Source: Larimichthys crocea
Taxonomy: Eukaryota; Chordata; Actinopteri; Sciaenidae
Assembly: GCF_000972845.2 (NCBI RefSeq)
Contig: NC_040016.1
Coordinates: 12,792,701 to 12,856,700, forward strand
DNA: 64,000 bases
Direction: 5' to 3'
Position numbers and translations under genes: made by a program. The notes beneath the pieces are model-generated. The model saw only the letters and a list, made by a program, of their open reading frames with translations. It searched no databases and was not told where the DNA came from. The first letter of the stretch is position 1; every line of letters begins with the position of its first letter. Shown piece by piece: positions 1 through 11,300 of the stretch.

Positions 1-30
1 ATAGTTCAGGAATAAGGAATAAGTCAGCGA

Positions 31-273
31 GGTACACTTACATGACCTTTATTAGCACATGACTATTACTGAACTTGCCTGAGAGGTGTTTGTAATGGGA
101 AAAAAAAGAGATTTCTTTTGCATATTTATTAGTGAAAATACTTTTAAACGTACTAATCTAAATTTTCTCAGCTTCCTTAACACTAAAAACTATCCATTTA
201 TTAACCACACTTCAGTCCATGTGCCTTTTGGCTGTGTGATCCAGAGGCTGTATGAATTTATTGTGGAAGTAAT
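31..273. repeat. Diverged repeat copy A (partner at 3595-3901)
   Basis: This intronic segment aligns by eye with 3595-3901 in the same orientation. Shared blocks include CCATTTATTAACCA followed by CTTCAGT, then GTGCCTTT, GGCTGT and GCTGTATGAAT, and near the start TTATTAGCACATGACT against TTATTGGCACATGACT. Copy B carries extra bases in the middle. It is either an old local duplication inside PRDM2 or two insertions of one dispersed element; I do not recognise the family. Confidence 0.6.
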
Positions 274-342
274 CCACTGAAAAGTGTCTTTTTTTAATTA
301 GTTTTATTCTGGCTGCTTGGACCATAATGCTATCAAACCAGG

Positions 343-384
<42 letters not shown>

Positions 385-465
385 TATAAGAGTGGTCGGA
401 TCTCTTCTAATGTCTGCCCGTGTGTTAACCGTGTTTCCTTTACATGGATATGATCAGTTTCTATT

Positions 466-498
<33 letters not shown>

Positions 499-500
499 AA
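343..500. repeat. (ATT)n microsatellites
   Basis: Two ATT trinucleotide runs (about 343-384 and 461-500) are separated by about 75 bp of unique sequence. Leucine-only reading frames across them are an artefact of the repeat. Confidence 0.9.
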
Positions 501-520
501 ATGTGCTGCATGCAGTTTGC

Positions 521-1240
521 CATCTGCTCGTGCACACGGAGATGCGTCCGTGCAGGTTGGTGCGTGCAGACCTTAGCCTCCTCGTTAGCCTCCACGCTTA
601 GCATGCAACACACACACACATATACACACACACAAGTCTGACAACTCGATGAACTGGTTATTCTGGACCCGGGACGACGTATGAAAGATACATTTAAAAA
701 ACCCTCCGATAGATGGGACACAGCAGCTGTATTTTGGGTTGTTATCCAACACCTAACGCTCTAATTTAGCCTGCAGTTGTATAAGGAAGCTGGCTCGTAG
801 CTTAGCCTAACCTGCTAGGCCCATCATCAAGTCGAGAGGCGATGGATGGCTTTCATGCTCTGGGAACTCAAAGGAAGGTCACATCCTCGACACCGACAGG
901 ACCCGGAGGAGGAAAGAAAAAAAGCTGCGGAAAAAGTTGCTCACACGCTCGTTTTAAAACAGCAAACCTGCGCGTCTGAGGCCAAAACGCGTCGGCTGCT
1001 CGGTGCTTACATGGAGCTAAAATGTTGAGTTTGAGCTCGGGTGTGAAAGTAGAGAAAAGCTACACACACACATAAGCACGCACACACACACACACACACA
1101 CACGCCAGCACTAGCCTTCCTTCATTTGCAGCTAGCTAGCTTCGCCCAGTTACAACTTCGACTTGCAGGAGACATCGACCCGTTTGATTTAGCTCCTCGT
1201 CGGAGATTAAAGCAGCCCTGCCTCTGAGCAGAAGTGTCAT
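521..1240. promoter_or_regulatory. CpG-rich segment downstream of the PR-domain exons; candidate internal PRDM2 promoter
   Basis: A hand count gives roughly 28 CpG dinucleotides in 521-1040 at about 50% GC, close to the number expected without CpG depletion. The flanking introns are AT-rich and CpG-poor. The segment begins about 60 bp after the last PR-domain exon in transcription order. Mammalian PRDM2 makes a PR-less product (RIZ2) from an internal promoter after the PR exons, so this is a natural candidate. That is inference: no TATA box or initiator was identified, and a (CA)n tract interrupts the segment at 1079-1103. Confidence 0.4.
1079..1103. repeat. (CA)n microsatellite
   Basis: An uninterrupted CA run of about 25 bp within the CpG-rich segment. 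Confidence 0.9.
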
Positions 1241-1299
1241 TTTGTTTGTAAAGTTAAAAAAAAGGAAAAAGAAAAAGAAAGAGAGGGGGGGGGCCTCAC

Positions 1300-1426
1300 C
1301 TCGTTTCGCCCTGGGTGAATTTTTCCTGTTCAGACTGCTGGCTCTTTCTTCCTCCAGTGCAGCTGTTATCTCAGGGTTGTCTTCCACAGTGTACCACACC
1401 AGCAGCTCCTCTCCAGGCCCGATAGG
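1300..1426 (-). CDS. prdm2: PRDM2 coding exon 4 (PR domain end and linker)
   Basis: It encodes residues 126-167 plus one base, starting PIGPGEELLVWY and ending in a basic linker (NSPRAKR). The acceptor is TTGCAG and the donor GTGAGG, leaving phase 1. No following exon is recognisable between 1 and 1299, so the next one lies off the window. Confidence 0.94.
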
Positions 1427-1482
1427 CTGCAACAATGAGAGATGAGGTCGGCAACCAATCACAGCCCGGCTTGCTGAGAGGC

Positions 1483-1554
<72 letters not shown>

Positions 1555-4500
1555 GGGGGTAGGTGGGTGGATATTTGGGCCACTGTGCATCTTATCTGTC
1601 TGACTGAAGGGGGGTGGTATTTGACAGTGTTTTCACCACAGTCTGCAGCCTTATTGTCTGATACTTTTTAGGTTTGCATGAACTTTAATAGGTGCAACAC
1701 AACTCGGTTAATCATTTCAAGCTGATGCATGCATGTATGCTCTATTAAATAAAATAAAAAAAAAGGTCCAGTGTGTATTTTATTGGCAGATTGTTTAAAT
1801 ATAAGTATATTTACTGTTTTATTATTATATACTGTTATTAACAATAACATTACCATCATATCAGCAGTATTATTACTATCGTCTTGCCACCTGCACCCTA
1901 TCTATCTATTTATCTTGTGTTTTTTTAAGTGTCCTTCTCCAATTCTGTGTTTTATTTTTATTTTTTCCTCCCTCAGTATTTTATGCTATTGTATTCAAAT
2001 ATACCGGACTGCTGTGATGACCTAATTTGCCTCCAGGGATTAATAAAGTCATCCTCCTGCCAAACATCCTACCTACCTACCTATACACAATAGATAGATA
2101 GGTAGGTAGATAGATAATCACATGAAAAAGAAAAATATAATAAGCCTGTTATATCTACAGAGGGAGCAGGTCCACTTCTATGGAGTCTGCCATGTTGCAC
2201 CACCAATTTTTTTTAATTTTCCATCACTTTGGCTGTGTTAGTGTTAGTGCACTGTCAATAACATAAAAAACATCAATAACCTGATTTAATTCATGAAAAA
2301 AAAGGAGGGAAAAAACCTTTTCGTAATATAACAACAGTGACATCAACTAAAAATACTAATACAATAATATGAAAATACACATTTGCAAGTCCTACATTCA
2401 AAGTTAGAGGTGGGTAACGCCACAAAATTTGCTTTCATGGTCTGAATCTCCTCGGACAATGCCAATACTTTTTTTTAATCATTAATAAAAGCAGTTAATG
2501 TAATATGTGTTATGATTTATGGAGGTGAATACATCATTAATATGCACTCACTGGGCACTTCATTAGTGTAAGAGCCTCTTAAGTCAGTGTTTCTCAAAGT
2601 TTTTACACTGTGTGCTGCCTCAGAAAATATTAGTCAGACATTAAACACACAGCGGGGAAGTTTGGCGCGATTCCACCATGGACAGTTTACACAGGAGGCA
2701 GATTTATTAAAGATAAAATGATTATTTATTGTTTCCTGAACGAAACCAGTCCAAGAACCAGAGTGAATTTGGTGGGAAAGGTGTACTTCTGATCCACACT
2801 TGAGGCCTACTGTATTAGTCACGACTTCCGCTTTCAAATCATAATTAATTATGGATGTATGCCCTCTATGTTGATGTACAGGACTACGCAGCACGCTGAT
2901 ATTGAAACAAACTAATACAGGAAATGCAAAACTTATGTTAATAGTGTAGTAAAATATATTTTAAAGTAATCTTCAAGAAGTATTCCACATACAACTCGAA
3001 AAAGCTTGCCTACTACCAGCGGTACACATGCCATATTTTGATAACCAGTGACTTAAGTCAAACACCTTTATTTGGTAAAAAACAATGTTGTTATGACATG
3101 TTATTTATGTTCTGATGTTATTTATGTGAAAGTCGATGTATATGAAGCTAGGATCATATTTCTAGTTGCTGATGTTCTGTTTTGTGTCATTTTAATACAG
3201 TTTGTTGCAGTTTACGACAAGTTTTTGTCCTTGTAAACCACGTGAAGTAGAGCATCAAGTCGATAGACCAGGTTGAGATTTATGACTTTGTTTCAAAACG
3301 GCCACTACAGTTATCTACACCTGTACGATCTGATGTGATCCAATACAACAGCTCTGCTCTCTATTTTATGTCCCTCATGTACGTAAATATTAGAAACACT
3401 AAATATAATTTAGTCTAGCTCAACACCACTGCAAACTACAACCTCAACAATGAACATATAATTAAATTAATAACTCTCTGCAAACTGCAAAATTAGTCAT
3501 ACTACTGACATACCAAATTATAAAACATCATAACAGATTATAGTTAAGGAATGTTAATCATAACATTCAGCTTTTATCAGGTCAGAGAGGCACTTAAATT
3601 ACTTTTATTGGCACATGACTGCTACTACAGGCGGTACTGTTTATTATTGAGGATGTATTTTGCAACTGAACTTGACTAAGATGTGTTCATAATGATTTAC
3701 AAACATGAATATTTTAAAACAGTTCATATGCATATATATTTTTTAAAAGACTTTCACATATGCTAATCTAATTTAATTTTTAATTACAAAATTCCTGAGT
3801 GCCTTTAATCCTAAAACAATCCAAGGAGTTTTAATTCATCCATTTATTAACCATACTTCAGTTTATGTGCCTTTGGCTGTACCATCTAGAAGCTGTATGA
3901 ATGTGTGTTTCACTTACTTTTAACACTTTGTAGTAAATGGCTCTGTTAATCTCTAGGGGGAAAAGATTCTGCTCTTCACTGGAGCGTGCCCAGTTCACAT
4001 ATCGCAGCCAGTTCCCCTTCACAGGGTCTGTGGCGTCAACACACATCCAGCCCCGTGCTGGGAAATAAACCTACAGGACAGCGGTACAAAGATGATGTTA
4101 TAAAAATTATATGGCTCCAAAAGACCTGGACAGGAGCAGTGAACGGGGTCACTTTTGCCCAAGTAGGAGATAAAAACATAATCATGAGCATTATGTTATT
4201 GCAATGTAGCAACATAGGCTTTTTATTCTACAACTTTTACAGGTATGCAGTTGGGCTAGTTTTAGGTATGCCGTGACTCCTCAAACATATAGGGGAGGAT
4301 TTTAGGGAAAAAAGCCAAGGGAGCAGCTTGTAACGTACCTCCCACATGTAAACATTACTCGTCACCTGGGACCTTTTTTTCTTCTCTCCAACAAATGGAC
4401 CAAATCTTTTGCCTTTAGGAATGAGCTGAGTGGCCCAAACACCTGAAAATAAGAATATGAAGAAACATCCTGTACACGTTACATTTCGGACTGTCACTAA

Positions 4501-4718
4501 AACACTAAATATGTTGAAATTTGTAAAGGTTTATGTATAATTATAGTTATATTTAAAGAGTGATGGCCAAAAAGAGACATTCTGCACTGTGTTTAGCTTG
4601 AACCTACCCTTAAACTCAAAGATGGATCTTCAGGTTTGGTACGACGAGTTTTATAATAACTAGTTACTAGTATGTATATATGTATGTATGCATGTATATA
4701 TATATATATAATAATATC

Positions 4719-4759
<41 letters not shown>

Positions 4760-4761
4760 TA

Positions 4762-4806
<45 letters not shown>

Positions 4807-5568
4807 TATATTTTCCTTAGTATGCAGAAGTCTGTCTGAAGTTCAGTGTGGTAGCCTGAATCTGACACTTTCAAAGAAAAGAGAAGTAGGTGACTATGTT
4901 CCAGTGTGCTTTATGTTTGACAGGAGATCAAGTGATGAGTATAATTATATATATTGGTTTGTCAAGGTTTCAACGATTATAGAAACATGCTAATTAAATG
5001 TCATTAGTTCAAAACGCTGTTACATTTGAGAGAACAAGAAGATCAAGTGATCTTGCCAAGTTTATTAAAATAGCAATTAGCTATTGAATATTAATCAATG
5101 TGGGCTTGTTTGTGTAGTTTTCAATTACTGGGCGTAAAGTGCATGTTCAAATATCTCGAAGGTGATCGTGGGTAGAGAAAGTCTACAGCATGGGTGTCTG
5201 ACTATATACACTGCCTCACATAACTAGAATTTAAATTAGCCTTTGTTTACTGTTAAATCATCCTCAGATGTCTTCAGTTAGAAGCTCTATGGTTTCCAAC
5301 ACAGCCTGGTCTCACTGTGGACCAACATCACTGGCTGCAGGAAGTTGTATATCAATGAAATGCAAATCAGCATGTCAGTGGGCTTAAAAGATGAAAAGAT
5401 GTTGTTAGTTGCAGTTATCTAAAACAGAACAGAAACACTCGTGTACTCACCAATACGGCTTTGATTTATAGCAGAAGGTCGAAGACTCAAAGAGTCGGGC
5501 AAACCTTTCCACACATGAGCTGGAATTTCTTCTAGAGTCTCCACCGTCCCTCCAGTAATGGCCATCAT
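1300..5568 (-). CDS. prdm2: PRDM2 (RIZ) 5' coding part: PR domain exons, gene continues off the left edge
   Basis: PRDM2 is a nuclear PR/SET-domain zinc-finger protein described as a histone H3K9 methyltransferase and tumour suppressor. Four minus-strand exons (5451-5568, 4339-4442, 3918-4070, 1300-1426; 118, 104, 153 and 127 bp) join in frame to 167 codons plus one base. They cover the N-terminus and whole PR domain. Motifs close to the mammalian protein as I remember it are GPFVGEKKKRSQV, NVYMWEV, NWLRYVNWA, EEQNLFPLEINRAIYYK, PGEELLVWY and EDNPEI. All junctions are GT-AG with matching phases. The start chosen is the ATG pair directly after the acceptor at 5569-5570. The C2H2 zinc fingers and the rest of the protein lie beyond position 1. 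PRDM3/16 were considered, but the residues fit PRDM2 much better. Confidence 0.95.
1488..1552. repeat. (GT)n microsatellite, about 32 units
   Basis: An uninterrupted GT run of about 64 bp lies within 65 bp of the splice acceptor of PRDM2 coding exon 4, on the intron side. Length variation here could affect the acceptor region. Confidence 0.95.
1995..2125 (+). mobile_element. Retroelement 3' tail with CTAC/GATA tetranucleotide repeat
   Basis: The stretch reading GATGACCTAATTTGCCTCC then GGGATTAATAAAGT, followed by tetranucleotide repeats, resembles the 3' end common to many teleost LINE/SINE copies (a 'GGGATTAATAAAGTATCTATC'-type tail, from memory). The repeat is itself inverted, CTAC units facing GTAG/GATA units around a short spacer, so it can fold back. 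Confidence 0.45.
3595..3901. repeat. Diverged repeat copy B (partner at 31-273)
   Basis: The counterpart of the segment at 31-273, same orientation. It ends within about 20 bp of the donor of PRDM2 coding exon 3. Identity is high in the last 70 bp and lower elsewhere. Confidence 0.6.
3918..4070 (-). CDS. prdm2: PRDM2 coding exon 3 (PR domain, core)
   Basis: It encodes exactly 51 residues (75-125), VYFPARGWMCVDATDP through IYYKVLK, in phase 0 at both ends. The acceptor is CTGTAG and the donor GTAAGTG. It includes the NWLRYVNWA strand typical of PR domains. Confidence 0.95.
4339..4442 (-). CDS. prdm2: PRDM2 coding exon 2 (PR domain, N-terminal part)
   Basis: It completes the split Gly codon and encodes residues 40-74 (VWATQLIPKGKRFGPFVG through NVYMWE). 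The acceptor is TTTTCAG and the donor GTACGT. The length is 104 bp, moving from phase 1 to phase 0. Confidence 0.95.
4443..5450 (-). other. PRDM2 intron (between coding exons 1 and 2)
   Basis: A 1-kb intron. Apart from the compound microsatellite I see no exon or element in it. Confidence 0.85.
4676..4804. repeat. Compound microsatellite (TATG, TA, GATA, CA)
   Basis: Consecutive TATG/CATG units, a TA run, about ten GATA units and a long CA run form one compound low-complexity block in the PRDM2 intron between coding exons 1 and 2. Confidence 0.95.
5451..5568 (-). CDS. prdm2: PRDM2 first coding exon (N-terminus)
   Basis: It encodes residues 1-39 plus one base, beginning MMAITGGTVETLEEIP and ending with AINQSRI. 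The acceptor (TTTTAG) abuts the two consecutive ATG codons at 5566-5568 and 5563-5565; the donor GTGAGT follows 5451. Mammalian PRDM2 has a similar short N-terminus ending KTRIG at the same junction. Because the ATG is the first codon of the exon, an upstream exon could add in-frame residues; see the non-coding exon at about 7373. Confidence 0.9.
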
Positions 5569-6443
5569 CTAAAATACATATAAAAGTGACATTTTTTGTT
5601 ATCAAAAAAGTATCCAAGGTGTGTGAATATGTCAGCTAATATTATGCAGGACACGTTGAACATCAGTAGAAAATATCCTTGCAAGAAGCAGATATTTTAC
5701 CTGCTCAGGTAGGTTTCCACAAGACAGCGGGCATCAAGTCTTCATTACGTGTTATCACATCTACTGTAAATATAAAGACAGTGATTAAAAAAAAACACAA
5801 AAAAAACATGCATCTCAGTGAGACCAACTGTTCTAATACAACAAGTGATGGGTTTTTCTTGCAGAAAACTGAAACATGACACAGGCTTAAAAAAAAAAAA
5901 ACTATGACTCATTTACATAGTAATCCTGGCCTGCCCAAGTTCAGGACAACAGAGTGCTGTTTCAGTGCCGTAACACAGGCAACTGAAAGTTGTGACATGC
6001 AAATAATTTAAACACAGGTAGACAGTAAATTCAGAGATACTCCTCTCTCCCTTGTTACCAGTAATAAAAATGGTTTCAGAAATACAGCAAATAAGTGTAG
6101 AAATAAGAGTGTGTTGAAGTTTGCATTAATGCACGCTGATTAGGGCTGCAATTCAAAAAATACTGTCACAGTTTGCAGATTATTTTCACGAAAACAAAGA
6201 TTGACCTATTAAATGTCAGAAAATATATATATTACTCTACAATCTTTCAGAGCCCATGTGATGTCTTCACACTGCTTGTTTTGTCAGCACAGCACAATGC
6301 ACAGCTAAAGGTCGTACAATCGCGCAGATCTTTACAATTCTGGATGAGATGTCTTTGTCGTGGCTGCCAGATGATCTCTGGGGTTTCACAGCACGCACAA
6401 AGACATGATTTATTTATTCATTATTCAATTATCAATGGCACGA

Positions 6444-6483
<40 letters not shown>

Positions 6484-7372
6484 CCACACATTTGAGAAGT
6501 GGTAGTTGTTGCTTAGAAAATGACTCAAACTATTTTTTTTAAAGGTGATCAGCTAATTGATTAATTGATCTTTCATGCATCAATGGAAATACAAATCTTT
6601 CAAATATTGCTCCATCACAGGCAAAAAAAAAAGCACATTACTAAGCTTTAGTTAGTTATGCCCCCCCCAACTGGCAGAAAAGCCAATTGTTCAGGAGCAC
6701 AATGAGCTGACCCATGTGTTTTGTTGGGCTGAACACAAACATCACACTCACAAAAATTCATATTTCTTATAGTTCAGCAGCATATATCTTTTGACATTAT
6801 CGACTCCTACTTGCCTTAATGATGCTGCTATATTATCTCAAAGGCAGATAAATGACAAAGCTAAGACAATAAACCTTATTGTCTACAGATTTGTGCTGCT
6901 CAAGCTTTAACGCCCTCTTAAAAACAAGAAGATAAAATACATGCCAACTTTTTTCTTTCTTTCTTTCTTTTTTTTTTTTACTGGCCGGTTCATTTAGGTT
7001 CATTTTCATTTCCCCTCAGTACAATCCGCTGGTGCTGGAGTTGTGATCAGACATTTTTAAATCCCTTCTAGCTGAAGTTCAAGCAACAAATGGGGAGATT
7101 TCAATGTGGGTGTGTGCATGTGTGTGTGCGTAAAAGACGGATTTTTAAAGCGTTTTGCCTTTCAGAAAGTTGACAAAGACAAATCAAATGAACGGATGTG
7201 TGAAAACCGTCCAAGCGTCTGCAAGGATGCAGTTTATTGTTACCCATGTAGGCTCCGCTCTCCTTATTCTTCCCGATGCTGGCCGGAGTAAGGTGTTTGG
7301 AGCGTTTTTCTCCCTCATTGTTGCCTGCCGCAGGCTGCTTTTTGGGTCTAGGCTACTCATACGCGCACTTAC
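5569..7372 (-). other. PRDM2 first intron (5' UTR intron, inferred)
   Basis: Sequence between the inferred non-coding exon 1 donor and the acceptor at 5569-5570. It contains a hAT-like MITE with a GAAA microsatellite and a TTTC run near 6950-6980. The exon assignment rests on splice-site pattern only. Confidence 0.6.
6141..6590 (+). mobile_element. Degraded hAT-like MITE (TAGGGCTGCA... family)
   Basis: It starts TAGGGCTGCAATTC and continues with pieces typical of an abundant teleost non-autonomous hAT-like element, recognised from memory: ATTATTTTCACG, TTAAATGTCAGAAAAT, GTGATGTCTTCA, TGCTTGTTTTGTC and, near the end, AAATGACTCAAACTATTTTT with GATTAATTGATC. A (GAAA)n run at 6442-6483 expanded inside it. 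The right terminal repeat is not recognisable. Confidence 0.6.
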
Positions 7373-7640
7373 CTGCTTTATCTGACCGGGGACTTGTGAT
7401 TTTTGTGCTCTACCTGCTTTCAATCTGCTGAAAATGGCGGATGGAGGCTTGAGTCGAAAGCCTCTTCTGTAACTCGGATCGTGGTGTAGTGTAGTTGGGA
7501 GAGGCAGCCTGTCAGACCCGTGCACACACACATACGCACACACACATACACACGCATACACACAGTCAGCGATGGGGCAACAATGTTCAGCAAGGAGGTT
7601 TTTATAGACGCCCTGGTCTCCTCTCTTGCAGGCAGAGCTC
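7150..7640 (-). promoter_or_regulatory. CpG-rich 5' region of PRDM2 (putative promoter)
   Basis: About 24 CpGs were counted by hand in roughly 500 bp, against a CpG-poor background. It contains AAAATGGCGG on the plus strand (7431-7440), which reads CCGCCATTTT on the minus strand and matches the YY1 consensus common near vertebrate transcription starts. It overlaps the inferred non-coding exon 1. Whether transcription also runs rightward is unknown. Confidence 0.55.
7373..7500 (-). other. prdm2: Inferred non-coding first exon of PRDM2
   Basis: A strong donor on the minus strand (ATAAAGCAG then GTAAGTG) ends an exon at 7373 inside the CpG-rich segment, 1.8 kb upstream of the first coding exon. 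The 5' end is not determined, so 7500 is nominal. Joining this donor to the acceptor at 5569-5570 leaves no stop between an ATG at 7679-7681 and the accepted start. A longer N-terminus is formally possible but unlikely, because part of that frame is CA-repeat translation. Confidence 0.5.
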
Positions 7641-8309
7641 AGGTCCTGTCCACGCTGCAGCCTCACATGAAACCATGCCAATTAAGTACCTTGCTTAGAT
7701 TCATCTGTGAGCATAATGGGCCTGTAGGCTGGTACCATCTGTGCATCCATGAATAGCAACTAAGAACTCAGATAAAAGCAGGCAAATGCAAGCTGAAGGG
7801 TGTTATTTGGTTGTAATATTTTATTTTTTTTCATATAAAACCTGTTGTGTTGTTTTCTTGGCTCTTTTATTATACTTATTCTAATACATCTGCTAATTGA
7901 AAACTAACTAAAACTGAGTCGTTTAAGTGAGTTCAAAATAAATATAAGTGGAATGTTTGGAAATGCTTCATAAACTCCATGTTTCAGTTTATTTAACCAG
8001 GATAATTCCCTTATTATCGGTGCTGCTTTTCTAGTGAGTCCTGGGTACATGTATTATATGAAGAAATAAATGATAAGACAATCAAAACACATCACAGTTG
8101 TGTCAAGATTTTGTATACAGTCCCTGAAATGTGGTGACAAAACTAAAAGCAAAGATGACCTGCAGAAATAAGATAAGTTTTAAGATGTGACTCGCAGTTT
8201 TAACACACAATATGCAGTTGGTAAAGTGAAAATAGCCAATTTCTATCTAGTTATTTTCCCTATTAACAATTCATCACGCACAGTGAAGAAGCCTTGCTCC
8301 CATAATGCC

Positions 8310-8397
8310 TAAAAGAAAGAAATCTACTTATTGCGTAATGTTTTTACTGACCTTAAAAGAAAGAAATCTACTTATTGCGTAATGTTTTTACTGACCT
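8310..8397. repeat. 44-bp exact tandem duplication
   Basis: Two adjacent identical 44-bp copies (8310-8353 and 8354-8397), each beginning TAAAAGAAAGAAATCTACTT. Perfect identity implies a recent event or an assembly artefact. Confidence 0.9.
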
Positions 8398-11300
8398 TCA
8401 TGTCCCTTTTGTTCCAAATAGACATTTCTGGACACTTTGCAGTTTATTAAGCACGTCTGAATAAAACGAATTCAGTCTAATAAACAGTCCTGAAATAAAC
8501 CTCACATTCATGAAGGTTTGAAGGTTTCTGTTGAATCTGTGACAAAGAGATGTGGATCATTTTGGAGGATGCAGTTTATGATGCCGCTGAATTATATTAC
8601 ACCATACTGATTCCATTATTTTGCCTGGTGCATTTATAGTGAGGGTAGGTTAAATAGCAATGGGTATGGGTAGAATAACAAGACAGGAATGCCTCTTTTG
8701 GTTCATTAAATACCTGATAAATTAAAGTCCAGACCTGCTTATAGTCCACAGAGACCTCGAAAGTACCAAAGATGTTAAAGGGATACTGTAGCAGCCCTGA
8801 TACAAAGAGTAAACCTCTCACTGTATATACTGTAATATTATCCAACATGGGCTCATCTTTAATTACATGAAAACAGCTCAAACTAAACAAGACATTAAAG
8901 GCAGTTAGAAGATTTCCTCTCAGGTGCACAGGGTGTGTATGTGAGCTCTGCTCTCTGCTGTGTGCAGGTGTTGAAACCTGAATAAGCCTCAGTAGCCTGA
9001 TACATCAGTTCATGCGTTTATTAGTCATAATGGTTGTCAAAGGGCACGACTGTTAACATTGTTTACAGGTCATGTCTGTGGCCACTAGAGGCTGCTGTGC
9101 TACCATAAACAGATTGTGTCCTGTCTCCTGGAAATATAACAGGACTAATAAACAAATAATGTGTGCTGGCTGGATAACTGTCAGAGCAGCACTACAGCTC
9201 ACGGTTAAGTATTGGCTATTGTGAGTGGATGTGTGACCTGTGTGTTTGATTTCCATCTTTGTGTTTAAAACCCTGTCTGCAATCATGCAACAAAGTGTTT
9301 TTTTAATATAAACCTTACAAGAATAAAAAGTGACGCTATTCTTCCCTGTTAATAATTATAAAATGATTCGTTTACACTTTCCTTAATGCGTGACTTCATG
9401 TCACATCAACACACCGTCAGCAAATTCTTATCCTGCAAGTCTTGCGTTCAGTACACCAGAGAGTACACAGGCAGGGCTCTTATATTAACTGTATCTCCTG
9501 TTTGGAGTTTTTCTTGTATTCTTTCCAAAATATTTCAGTAATGCTCTTACACAAGAGGGATCATATCGTGGACGAGTCACGTCTGTAACCTCGGTGCATA
9601 AAAAGCATCTCTCAACCAGATGTGCTGATTCCTCTCTTCCCATTTTCACAAGCTTTCCCCTCTCTAACTGCAATACCAAATTCCACCTCTGCTCCACCCT
9701 GATGACCTTTCCATGTCCATCAGGCTGACAGCTGTTACAGGTCCTCCTGCTTTTTATAACTTCTGACTTGTGTTCTTGGACAAATCATGCTAGGTTTACA
9801 ATTTTTTCAAATGTGTTTTAGAATAATTGTTAAATGCCCATATGAACAATCAAACCCTAATCAGAGGCGTAGTGGGTGGTAAACCCAAGTAAACTCAATT
9901 CATCCACTTTGAAATGAGCCTTACTCAATGAGGGGAAACAAGGTTCCTCCAGTTAACCCACCGCTGTGTTTCCTACTACATCCCTGGCTGTAATCATTTC
10001 TCCTTATCGTGAAGAAGATATCTTCTTAATGTGATTTGGACAAAATACACAAACCCTTTCTTCACGTAAAAATATATTTCAAACTTTATCTTAGGCTAAT
10101 ATGAGGCCTCTACGCTCTTTTTAGTGTTTAACATTCACTCTTTGTGTTCCCCCAGCAGTGTTTCCTTGCAAAGCTTCAGTAAAGGGACATTAAAAAGAAG
10201 AGACGCTTGTTCTGCAAAGACTTTAGATGATATTCACTTGATTTATCCAATTCTAATAACAGAAGCCCCATATTAGCCTCAGATAAACTTTTAATGAGGA
10301 TGAGAAAGAGGTTTTCTTAGATTTGTGGATTTTCTTTCTTTTGTCCGATCACTTACACTGGAAGCAGGAAAGGGATCGTTTAATGACCCGTGTGAACAGG
10401 AGCAATGACTCCAGCAAGAAAATGTGGCTTCAGTGTTCATATGGGAACTTAACTATTGTTTAAAAACAGACTTGAAAATTTGTAAACTATCTTCAACAAC
10501 ATAAATATTTAGATTCCACCAAAAGAAATAGAAAAAAAGTCCCCGTCTATAAGGAGATATCATAGTTTCAAAGAACCGAGTGAACGTGGATAGACTTGAT
10601 TTCTTATGTCTACATCAATTTATAGATTTGATGATCTAAAATGAGACCATGAGTATCACAGCTTCATCAAATATCACATAAGTATTAAAAAACATGAATA
10701 AATAAACGAGGCCTCTGGGCAGAGATCATCTGGCATTCATGACAGAGACATTTCATCCAGATTTTCACAGAGAAACCTACTTCATGCTGTTAATTACACA
10801 ACATGTATGTAGGAAAAAATAAAAATATATATGGCTGTCAGTCAGAGCTATTATATAATATTTAGTACACATCTTAAATAATGCTGTATGTTCAATATAA
10901 AATATACTGTTGCGTATAATGTTGCATCTACTGTATGTGATTTGTTTTTTGATCATTCTTGTAAAAAAAAAAAAAAGACATCTCCTGAATAAATAAAGAT
11001 TAATTAATGTGAATTTCTTAGGCTTCTACAGTTTGTAAATGCTGCAGTGGCTGCTATGAATTTTCTCTAATAATTAATTACTCTGTTAGTCTTCACTCCT
11101 AGGTCTTGTAAATCTGCATTTATTTCATACAGGCTCTTTAGAATAAATGGAATTAAAAGCAGGCAACAAATACAATGGGGCTGTACTTCGGGGGAAGGTT
11201 TAATACAGGACAGAGTTTATAGCTTTCATTTGGAACACCATGTTCTCCTCAGCATCCTAAAAATATTTCCTGTATGTAGGATGAGCTGTGGACATATAGC

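Larger units (their letters stand above)
1427..3917 (-). other. PRDM2 intron (between coding exons 3 and 4)
   Basis: An AT-rich 2.5-kb intron. It contains the GT microsatellite, a LINE-like tail with tetranucleotide repeats near 2.0-2.1 kb and repeat copy B near 3.6-3.9 kb. No further exon was recognised. Confidence 0.85.

Noticed and set aside
317..601. Leucine-rich open frame on the plus strand
   Set aside because: Translation of ATT microsatellites.
846..1028. Plus-strand open frame of 60 codons in the CpG-rich segment
   Set aside because: Short, no recognisable homology, no splice context; more likely promoter sequence.
2060..2115. Inverted CTAC/GTAG structure
   Set aside because: Explained by tetranucleotide repeat expansion next to a retroelement tail, not an independent hairpin.
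9080..9105. CTCF-like word CCACTAGAGGCTGC (and CCACTAGGAGGAGC near 25645)
   Set aside because: Two mismatches each to the consensus core; too weak without occupancy data.
9485..9697. Minus-strand open frame of 70 codons
   Set aside because: No recognisable domain, no flanking exons, no repeat match; treated as chance.
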